Below, piece by piece: positions 17,756-24,228 of a stretch of DNA of 64,000 bases (the first letter of the stretch is position 1; each line of letters begins with the position of its first letter). The DNA is from Xylanibacter ruminicola (lineage in GTDB: Bacteria; Bacteroidota; Bacteroidia; Bacteroidales; Bacteroidaceae). The DNA lies in NCBI RefSeq assembly GCF_900107775.1, contig NZ_FNRF01000005.1, forward strand, positions 297,852-361,851. Direction: 5' to 3'. The notes under the pieces were generated by a model. That model saw nothing but the letters and a program-made list of their open reading frames with translations, was not told the origin of the DNA and ran no database searches. Both the position numbers and the translations under genes were made by a program.

Positions 17756-18538
17756 TTATAATTCGGTATTATAACCCAGGGTAATCCTGTTGTTAGTTCT
17801 CTGTTCTACATGGTGCTCTCTGATGTTTATCTGGCACCATACATCCACAGGCATAAACCATTCGCTGATAAAATCGTGCAAAGGTTGTAGATCAGCCATC
17901 ATGGCGCGATAGGCTTCAGGCTTCAGTCCTGGTATCAGTAACTCGTATTTGGCCATAGGTAGCCAGCGACGGGTAGAATCGCTATGACTGTAGCGGTCGA
18001 TAGTCATTGTTACCTCGCACTTGAACAATATCTTAAGCAGTTCGGCTACAAAACCAAAGTCGCCACGACGTTTGCTGACGTAGGGGAGCAGTACGGCTAC
18101 CTCTCGTACATAACGGTTTTCTATGTCGTCAATGTTTACATCGAAGTAGGTTGACAGAATATACTGCAATTTGGTTTGTAGCAAACTGTCGGCCTGCTGC
18201 TCAATATACAGACTGTTGCGGAAGTGGAAGGTGTCGATAGGCTTGAATGCTTCGCGAAGCAGGCGTAAGCGTATCTTCAACTGCTTGAATTTCTCGCCAG
18301 CGCCTTCACCTTTCAGGTCGTTATCATCGGTGAGCACCCCCTGCGGCAGCAGCTTAAGGAAACTGTCGCGCGCCGTCTGGGCCACGTTCTTTGCATCGTC
18401 AATGTACAGCAGGTCGCTGTTATAGTTGCGGTAGAACGTACCCTCGTTCTGCACACACCACTTGTCGCCCACCTCTGGATAGAGGTAGTTAAGCAGCATT
18501 TCTGCTCGGATTTCGGGTATTCTGTTCTGAATCTTCAT
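17756..18538 (-). CDS. tssG: T6SS baseplate subunit TssG
   Basis: About 260 residues from the ATG at 18538. The frame is open further upstream, but this ATG overlaps the E1 stop by 4 bases (ATGA), gives the normal length, and starts with a good helix. Helical N-terminus, then YEL-LIPGL and the beta-rich C-terminal part with PLHDFISEWFMPVDVW that fits Bacteroidota TssG. Two TssF and one TssG form each wedge. The 4-base overlap links its translation to the E1-like gene, a strong physical argument that E1 belongs to the secretion system. Confidence 0.75.
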   Translation of the reverse strand: MKIQNRIPEIRAEMLLNYLYPEVGDKWCVQNEGTFYRNYNSDLLYIDDAKNVAQTARDSFLKLLPQGVLTDDNDLKGEGAGEKFKQLKIRLRLLREAFKPIDTFHFRNSLYIEQQADSLLQTKLQYILSTYFDVNIDDIENRYVREVAVLLPYVSKRRGDFGFVAELLKILFKCEVTMTIDRYSHSDSTRRWLPMAKYELLIPGLKPEAYRAMMADLQPLHDFISEWFMPVDVWCQINIREHHVEQRTNNRITLGYNTEL

Positions 18539-19650
18539 TTGCTTAATGCTAAATAGTAATCCTTTCCGTTGGCCACCACATGCACCACATCGTTTGATGG
18601 AATGCCGAGTTGCTGGAGCGTCAGGTCGGGGTAGGGGAATGCGGCTGTTATATGCTTGTATTCGTTCTGATAGAGTGCTGCAGATGATAAACCACATAAG
18701 GTATTATTGTGCTCAACCATCTCCTCAACCTTGTGCCCTGGACACATCACCATGGTGCGCTCATCGTTATCACGTCGTGATACATAGTCAACAAAGCAGT
18801 CGTTGGCCAGGCAGAGTTCAACCTCGTCGGCTCCTAATTCCTGTTCCCATATATGTAATGCCTGCTGCACGCACGTATCTACATCGGCTTTGGTGTGGCT
18901 GATGGGGTGCCAGCACTCGTGCTCTGCACAATCGTCGTCGTAGGCCTCGTATTGGGCTGTATGTACTTCCATATGCTGACCCTCGTAGTAGAACATCCGA
19001 CCACACAGCGATGTGCCAAACTCTGGCTGTATCAGCTTAAGTGCCTCTTGCACCTGGATGGCGCCGATAACCGAGGCTACTATAGATGTTGTCGGGGCTG
19101 AGCCTGCTTGCTCCTGTCGGCGGATGATACCCGAGCAAGGCATACGGCGAGCCAGATCTTTCAGCCCTTCCGGACCTAAGTTGCAAGCATAGCAATTCTT
19201 GCCTGGCATGAATACGCGGGCTGTACCTTCTAAGCCGTCAATACCGCCATCAACCCATGGCTTTCCTGCCCTCATGGCCAAGCGGTTGATGCAGAAGCGG
19301 GCCCAACGGCTGTCAACACAACCTATAATTACATCCATCTGTTTGATTAAGCCTAATCCCACATTGTAGGCTATGTCGCCACAGATGGTTGTCATGTCGA
19401 TATCAGGGTTCAACTGCTTGAGTCGTTCGGCTACAACATCTATCTTCAGTCGGCGCTGCTCGGCATCGGCTTTAGTAAAGAGTATGCTACGGCTCAGATT
19501 GCCGGTTTCTACGATGTCGAAGTCAACTACTGTTATGTGAGTAACACCCATGAGCACCAGATTCTTCAGCACCTCGTTTCCCAAGGCACCGCAGCCAACA
19601 ACCATGATATTGGCAGAGCTTATCTGATTCTGGTTCAACATGTTACTCAT
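18535..19650 (-). CDS. E1-like Ubl-activating enzyme (ThiF/UBA family) with UFD-like tail
   Basis: 371 residues. Adenylation domain about 1-210: GCGALG (19-24) for ATP, VDFDIVETGNLSR (42-54) with Asp45, Asn51 and Arg54, Lys69, and Asp113 after IIGC. CxxC at 153-156 looks like half of the zinc site; Cys241 and Cys246 could supply the rest. Cys172 in MPCSG lies where UBA3 carries its catalytic Cys. The C-terminal ~115 residues include LTLQQLGIPSNDVVHVV (343-359), a beta-grasp-like pattern resembling the ubiquitin-fold domain that presents E2. MoeB/ThiF proteins of cofactor synthesis are the alternative, but no molybdopterin or thiamine partner is near, while E2 and Ubl are. Six bases after the PEGA gene, 4-base overlap with tssG. 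Confidence 0.85.
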   Translation of the reverse strand: MSNMLNQNQISSANIMVVGCGALGNEVLKNLVLMGVTHITVVDFDIVETGNLSRSILFTKADAEQRRLKIDVVAERLKQLNPDIDMTTICGDIAYNVGLGLIKQMDVIIGCVDSRWARFCINRLAMRAGKPWVDGGIDGLEGTARVFMPGKNCYACNLGPEGLKDLARRMPCSGIIRRQEQAGSAPTTSIVASVIGAIQVQEALKLIQPEFGTSLCGRMFYYEGQHMEVHTAQYEAYDDDCAEHECWHPISHTKADVDTCVQQALHIWEQELGADEVELCLANDCFVDYVSRRDNDERTMVMCPGHKVEEMVEHNNTLCGLSSAALYQNEYKHITAAFPYPDLTLQQLGIPSNDVVHVVANGKDYYLALSK

Positions 19651-19656
19651 ATCCTT

Positions 19657-20907
19657 TTATTTCTTCTTCAGTTTTAAATTTACTTCGGCAAGATTGTTGC
19701 CTTCAACCTTCACCACCTTTTCGGTGTCGCGAAATCCTGCTTTAACCAGTCGTACTTTGCAGGTCTTTCCTGCGGGCAGTTGTTTTACTATGCATGGGGT
19801 GGTACCGCTCAGTTTTCCGTCTATATACACCTGGGCACCTATCTCGTTGGCGTGAACGTTCAGCATACCGTAATTGGTTGTTTCTCTAAACGGAATCTGT
19901 GCTATGGTGTCGTTCACCTCCTCAATTGCATACTGCGTGGCAAATGGTATCGACTTGTAAGTGGATTTTGAGGCCTTCTTGTTTTTCCCGGCAGTTTTCT
20001 TATCAGCGGTTTCTTTGCTGGCTGTTGATCTGGCTGCCGATGGCAGTAATTGTGCCAGATCCTGTTGCACTGGGGTAGGGGTAGCAATCGGTTTCAGGTC
20101 GGTAGATTTTAGCTTGATGACCTTCTTTTCCTGCCAACCAATGTTCACTATCTGGTCGTAATACTTCTGATCGCCTTTCATAATCACCACTTGGTGTGGA
20201 CCCTCGTTCAGGTGACCGCTGGTGCCTTGAGTGTAGCCAATATGTACGCCGTCTATCAGGATATCGGCTCCCTCCATGGGCGTTTTAACGGTGATATATG
20301 AGTATATGGGTTGCAGCGCTACTGTGATGTTCTGCTGCTCTTGATCTGTCAGTTCAAAACTGTCTTCTACCTCTGTATAGAAAGGTGCTTCTGCTTTGTA
20401 GGTATGTTTACCTAAAGGCAGGTACATTTGTGTTTTACTTTGGTTAACGATGCTGGTTGTGCTATCTACGGTAAAAATAGCATGACTGGGTTTCAGTTCG
20501 AATACTACCCATTGTTTCTGAAGTTTGTACTCCTCATCGGGTTTGGCAGTTTGTAATACGGCCGTATAGTGTTTCTTTTTAAGCAAACCCTTTCTGCCTG
20601 GCACTTTCCATGTCAGTTGTCCGTATTCCGGGTGCTTTACCACAATGTGAGTTGTTTTGTGTGGTGATTTAAGTGTTAGCATACCATCGCCTTCTTCGGC
20701 TGCAATCTCTGTTTTACCATTGGCCAAGAAGGTAAAACCACTCTCGCTGGTAGTCAGGTCGATAATCGCTTGCTGTTTGTCGGTTACCACATGGCGCATG
20801 TTCAGAGGTCCCTTCTTCAGTTTTTCAAACTGCAGGATACGCATCTGCTGGGCTTGCATGGTAAGTGCAAGCCAACAACTGAGCCATATGTACAGAAATC
20901 TTTTCAT
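19657..20907 (-). CDS. Exported PEGA-domain protein
   Basis: 416 residues with a cleavable signal sequence (about 1-19, ending MQA). Two PEGA modules are visible: one near 205-275 (with GADILIDGVHIG) and one at the end, about 345-416 (with GAQVYIDGKLSGTTP). Between them is a low-complexity Lys/Ala/Thr linker. PEGA repeats are small beta domains found in surface and wall-associated proteins. The start overlaps the PAAR-like stop by 4 bases and the E1 gene follows after 6 bases. A periplasmic role in anchoring the T6SS to the envelope is plausible; I have no direct sequence proof. Confidence 0.7.
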   Translation of the reverse strand: MKRFLYIWLSCWLALTMQAQQMRILQFEKLKKGPLNMRHVVTDKQQAIIDLTTSESGFTFLANGKTEIAAEEGDGMLTLKSPHKTTHIVVKHPEYGQLTWKVPGRKGLLKKKHYTAVLQTAKPDEEYKLQKQWVVFELKPSHAIFTVDSTTSIVNQSKTQMYLPLGKHTYKAEAPFYTEVEDSFELTDQEQQNITVALQPIYSYITVKTPMEGADILIDGVHIGYTQGTSGHLNEGPHQVVIMKGDQKYYDQIVNIGWQEKKVIKLKSTDLKPIATPTPVQQDLAQLLPSAARSTASKETADKKTAGKNKKASKSTYKSIPFATQYAIEEVNDTIAQIPFRETTNYGMLNVHANEIGAQVYIDGKLSGTTPCIVKQLPAGKTCKVRLVKAGFRDTEKVVKVEGNNLAEVNLKLKKK

Positions 20908-21293
20908 TTACCTTCTGTCATCATGCTGCCGCTGGGGGTTGCTACCGATATCTGTCCTCCCCAGTTGCACATACATTTTGCATTGTTAATGAGAGCGGGC
21001 TGCCCCATTACTTTTACTTGTCCGCCAGGGGCCCATGGAGCTGTAATAAGTGGTGTACATGGCTGGGGAGTTAGTACGCCCATAGCCGCTGATGTGGCTG
21101 AAGCTACTGCTGGGTTCAGCATGCTTTGACACATACCAAAAGATAAAATATTTGTCATCGGTATATAGTCCATAATGGTTCCCATTAGCATGTTGCCACA
21201 TTTGGGACGCGCAGGCACTGTTATCATCAGTGTTGAGGGGGACAAACCGAATGAGCATTGGAGAGTGGCTCCTTGACAAACAAAATTTCCCAT
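20904..21293 (-). CDS. PAAR-like spike-tip protein (DUF4280 type)
   Basis: 129 residues. Begins MGNFVCQGATLQCSFG, has paired short strands with Pro and Gly, and ends with a Cys-rich LINNAKCMCNWGGQISV segment, as in DUF4280 PAAR-like proteins. Cys and His could bind the metal that sharpens the tip. PAAR proteins cap VgrG and may carry effectors; here there is no C-terminal extension, so this is a stand-alone tip. It follows the two tube genes and a stem-loop. Confidence 0.72.
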   Translation of the reverse strand: MGNFVCQGATLQCSFGLSPSTLMITVPARPKCGNMLMGTIMDYIPMTNILSFGMCQSMLNPAVASATSAAMGVLTPQPCTPLITAPWAPGGQVKVMGQPALINNAKCMCNWGGQISVATPSGSMMTEGK

Positions 21294-21320
21294 ATATACC
21301 TTATTATATTAATACAATTC

Positions 21321-21362
21321 AAATCAATTATCCAAGTGTATTGCAACCTGGGTAATTGATTT
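21321..21362 (-). other. Intercistronic stem-loop between the tube gene and the tip gene
   Basis: AAATCAATTA at 21321-21330 pairs with TAATTGATTT at 21353-21362, and CCA/TGG extends the stem inward after one mismatch, leaving a loop of about 14 bases. On the minus strand no U-run follows, so it is unlikely to stop transcription outright. It lies in the 86-base gap after the second tube gene, where it could protect the highly needed hcp messages from 3' decay or partly terminate. Confidence 0.6.
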
Positions 21363-21379
21363 ATAGAGTTTACGAAATA

Positions 21380-21778
21380 TTACTTCCAAGGATTTTCGAA
21401 TGCTACAGGACCGTTCTCCAGCTTCTGGCATACAATCTCTATCTCCTCGTAGTGCTGCTGGCCATCCTCCCACTTCTCTACGTAGTTCACGCAGTAGCAG
21501 TTGGTGCCTTTTAACTCCTTCATTGCAGCACCGTCAACGGTGTTCACAAACTTCACTGAGAAATCCTTAGGGCTAGTTGGGTCGAGCATCCAGGCAATCA
21601 GCTGGTTGTTGCCGTCGTTCATAGCCTTTACACGAATCTTTAATCTACCACCGCGGGGGATACCTGCAATCTGTCCTTCACGATCGGTAGCCTGATCAAA
21701 CTTATAGTCTACCATTATTACCTCACGAGGCTCAAAATCCTTGATTTCAAGTACTACTGGGTTTACATTCTCTGCCAT
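21380..21778 (-). CDS. tssD: T6SS tube protein TssD (Hcp), second of a tandem pair
   Basis: 132 residues, normal Hcp size for Bacteroidota. It has VIMVDYKFDQATDREGQ, then IPRGGRLKIRVKAMNDG and a late WEDGQQHYEEIEIVCQKLE strand. It is clearly a paralogue of the next gene: the same blocks occur in the same order with about half the residues changed. Hcp forms the hexameric tube. The gap between the pair is 62 bases, larger than most gaps in this operon. Confidence 0.85.
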   Translation of the reverse strand: MAENVNPVVLEIKDFEPREVIMVDYKFDQATDREGQIAGIPRGGRLKIRVKAMNDGNNQLIAWMLDPTSPKDFSVKFVNTVDGAAMKELKGTNCYCVNYVEKWEDGQQHYEEIEIVCQKLENGPVAFENPWK

Positions 21779-21840
21779 AATATTTACGTTTTAGTATGGT
21801 TCAACTTAACTTTAATACTTACTTAATTATATCTTAGGGA

Positions 21841-22233
21841 TTATGCCCAGTCGTTCTCGTACTTCACGTTACCGAACTCGATGGCCTTACAGGTGATTTC
21901 GATTTCCTCGAAGTGACCCATCTTGTCCTCCCACTTCTCCTCGAAGCTTACGCAGTAGCCGTTGGTAAACTTAATGCTCTTCATCTCCTTGTTGGTCTTG
22001 GTCTCCAAGAACTTGATTTCGCCGTTCTTTGGCAGACTGCGCTCCGTCATCCATGCCAGCAGGTCGGGGGTGCCGTCGTTCAGAGCTTTTACGCGAACAC
22101 GAAGTTTTCCACCACGAGGGATACCTGCCATCTGTCCTTCTACATCTGTTTCCTGAGTGAACTCATAGGTAACCATCAGGACTTCTCTCTCTTTGTAACC
22201 ATCAATGGTCATTGATACTGGAGTCTTTGCCAT
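21841..22233 (-). CDS. tssD: T6SS tube protein TssD (Hcp), first of a tandem pair
   Basis: 130 residues. Blocks VLMVTYEFTQETDVEGQ, IPRGGKLRVRVKALNDG and WEDKMGHFEEIEITCKAIE identify it as the same family as the neighbouring copy. It follows tssC after 71 bases. Two tube proteins could form mixed tubes or serve different spikes. Confidence 0.85.
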   Translation of the reverse strand: MAKTPVSMTIDGYKEREVLMVTYEFTQETDVEGQMAGIPRGGKLRVRVKALNDGTPDLLAWMTERSLPKNGEIKFLETKTNKEMKSIKFTNGYCVSFEEKWEDKMGHFEEIEITCKAIEFGNVKYENDWA

Positions 22234-22304
22234 AATTGTTTGTGTTTTAAAATGTTAATAAACTAGATAATTATAACTTTTGCCTTTAGTTATTTGTCAT
22301 GTTA

Positions 22305-23669
22305 CTATGCTCCTGCCAGAGCAGCCTCCTTGTCCTTCTTGTCGGCTGCAACCTTAATAATAAAGTTCTTGGCTGCATAGAACGGGGTAAGAGTAATGTC
22401 GCAGGTAATCTGCTTGGTAACAGGATCCTGGCGTGGTTCGCCAATCTCATAATTCTGGAACAGATTGCCATAGCCCTTATACTGGTTCAGGAACTCCTGA
22501 ATCTTGGCCTTCAGGTTCTTCGGGCTGTTGTATGGATCCCAGTTCTCAAGAGCAACCTCGTGTACAAAGTTCATGAGTACTTTCTTAACCCAGTCGAATA
22601 CGCGGACGATAGGATACTCCTTCATGGCATCGAGATCGCCATTGTAGAGAGTGGTATTGTTGAATGCCATTACGCGGCCCTCGCTATATACCATAGGAAT
22701 AACCTGATTGTCCATCAGAGCAGCAATCTCCGACTTAAGCAGGTCGCTCTTCACGCCTTTCACTCCGTCGAGAGTACCATATTTCTTACCGCCTGCACCC
22801 TGAGCCATGTTGGCTGTTTCGTTGTAGAGTTTTCCACACAAGGCTGCTGATGGAGCAATGTAGAATGCCTTGGCATCTTCCTCGTCGCTTGAGAGTTTCT
22901 CGGCCTCACGACCAACAATCCAGTTGGCACACATCACTACATTCATCAGTTCCTGATCGCTGTCGCGATAACCCTCGGTATTTGCCTGCAGGTCGTCGAA
23001 TGAGTACTCATCGGCATGGTCGGTCAGCAGCATTACCTTATACTTGAATGCCATCTTGGCCCACTGCAACAGGTCAGCCTTATCATTAAATACGGCACCA
23101 GGTACACATACCAAGCTGTAGGCATCCTTAAGGCTAAGACGGTCGAAACCGTTACGCAGAATGTTCTCTACATCCTGAGCAAAACCAGAATCTGCATCAG
23201 CGATATCGTCCTTGAGTACGTTGATAATACGCAGGTTGTTTACCTTGTCGGTACCACATGTCTTGAAGAACGAGTCGAGCTCACGGTATGAACGTTCTAG
23301 GTTCTGTGTGGCATAGAGTGCATCGGTGATACCCTGCTTAAGCACACCATTAAACTTCTCTTCCTCCTGCTTGCAGGCATCTACGTAACCAGTAGCACCT
23401 TCAATGCCTTCTTGGTCGAGCAGCTCCAACCAGCGACTAATTTCGCGAGCCAGATTCTCTCTCTTGTCCTTAAAGCGCTTGTCCTTCAGGAATACGTCCT
23501 TAGCGGCCTTGCGGCTAGGGTTCATATTATCAGCATCGGGCATAAAGCCTCGAATAGCGTTAAAGCCTCCAAACTGTGACAGCAATTTGCTGACGTCTTT
23601 TCCTTTTTCCTGTAACTCGGCACCAGCTTGTTCGGCGGCCTGAGCTTTTTTCATTTCAGTATCTGCCAT
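22305..23669 (-). CDS. tssC: T6SS sheath large subunit TssC
   Basis: 454 residues, the usual size. Helical N-terminus, NLAREISRWLELLDQEG, the core with LVCVPGAVFN and VMLLTDHADEYSFDDLQANT, and a C-terminal QITCDITLTPFYAAKNFIIK that forms the sheath-sheath contact strands. With TssB it builds the contractile sheath that pushes the Hcp tube. Gap to tssB is 43 bases. Confidence 0.92.
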   Translation of the reverse strand: MADTEMKKAQAAEQAGAELQEKGKDVSKLLSQFGGFNAIRGFMPDADNMNPSRKAAKDVFLKDKRFKDKRENLAREISRWLELLDQEGIEGATGYVDACKQEEEKFNGVLKQGITDALYATQNLERSYRELDSFFKTCGTDKVNNLRIINVLKDDIADADSGFAQDVENILRNGFDRLSLKDAYSLVCVPGAVFNDKADLLQWAKMAFKYKVMLLTDHADEYSFDDLQANTEGYRDSDQELMNVVMCANWIVGREAEKLSSDEEDAKAFYIAPSAALCGKLYNETANMAQGAGGKKYGTLDGVKGVKSDLLKSEIAALMDNQVIPMVYSEGRVMAFNNTTLYNGDLDAMKEYPIVRVFDWVKKVLMNFVHEVALENWDPYNSPKNLKAKIQEFLNQYKGYGNLFQNYEIGEPRQDPVTKQITCDITLTPFYAAKNFIIKVAADKKDKEAALAGA

Positions 23670-23712
23670 AATAATATAGTTTCAGTTTCTAATTTTACAT
23701 TTACCTATTTAA

Positions 23713-24177
23713 TTATTCTGCTGCTTTCAGCTCGTCCAACATAGACTGCAGCACCTCTTTCAGCTCTTCGCGGCTGCCGGCCTCCTTCAGAATGTCGCGC
23801 AACTTGCGGTTCTGCTCAATGCTCTTGCGAATCTTCTGGTTGGTCTCGATCTTCATTTTTACACCAGAAAGGAATGGGCTGTTCTCAACCAAACGACCTT
23901 TACCGCCATTGGCTTCGAAGTCGCGCAGTTCGCCAAACTTCAACGTTTCTTCCACAGCACCGCCTTCTTCGTCGGTAAATGTTACACCAACCTTTGGCTT
24001 AAAATGCTCAAAGGCGTCGTTAATATTGTGGATGTCCTCCACAAACTCTGGGGCACCAGCTTCAACGTCGTTTGTGTACTGGTCAATCATCAGCGTCTTG
24101 TTCTGATCAATCAAACTGACTTTCGCACTGCTCTCTTCATCGGGAGCCATCGAAATGAAATTTTCTTTCATTGCCAT
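23713..24177 (-). CDS. tssB: T6SS sheath small subunit TssB
   Basis: 154 residues. The middle has FEHFKPKVGVTF and LKFGELRDFEANGG, and the C-terminus is a helix with IRKSIEQNRKLRDILK, matching the TssB family. It partners TssC in the sheath. It lies 51 bases after the ClpV gene and 43 before tssC. Confidence 0.92.
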   Translation of the reverse strand: MAMKENFISMAPDEESSAKVSLIDQNKTLMIDQYTNDVEAGAPEFVEDIHNINDAFEHFKPKVGVTFTDEEGGAVEETLKFGELRDFEANGGKGRLVENSPFLSGVKMKIETNQKIRKSIEQNRKLRDILKEAGSREELKEVLQSMLDELKAAE

Positions 24178-24228
24178 AACTATTATGTTTTTAGGTGTTA
24201 ATAATACTTTTATCTTTAGCTATCTTGC

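Noticed and set aside
18700..18970. Possible JAB/JAMM deconjugase in the C-terminal part of the E1 protein (HECWHPISH)
   Set aside because: The spacing does not fit the H-x-H-P with later S and D of JAMM proteins; the region fits a zinc site and UFD-like domain better.
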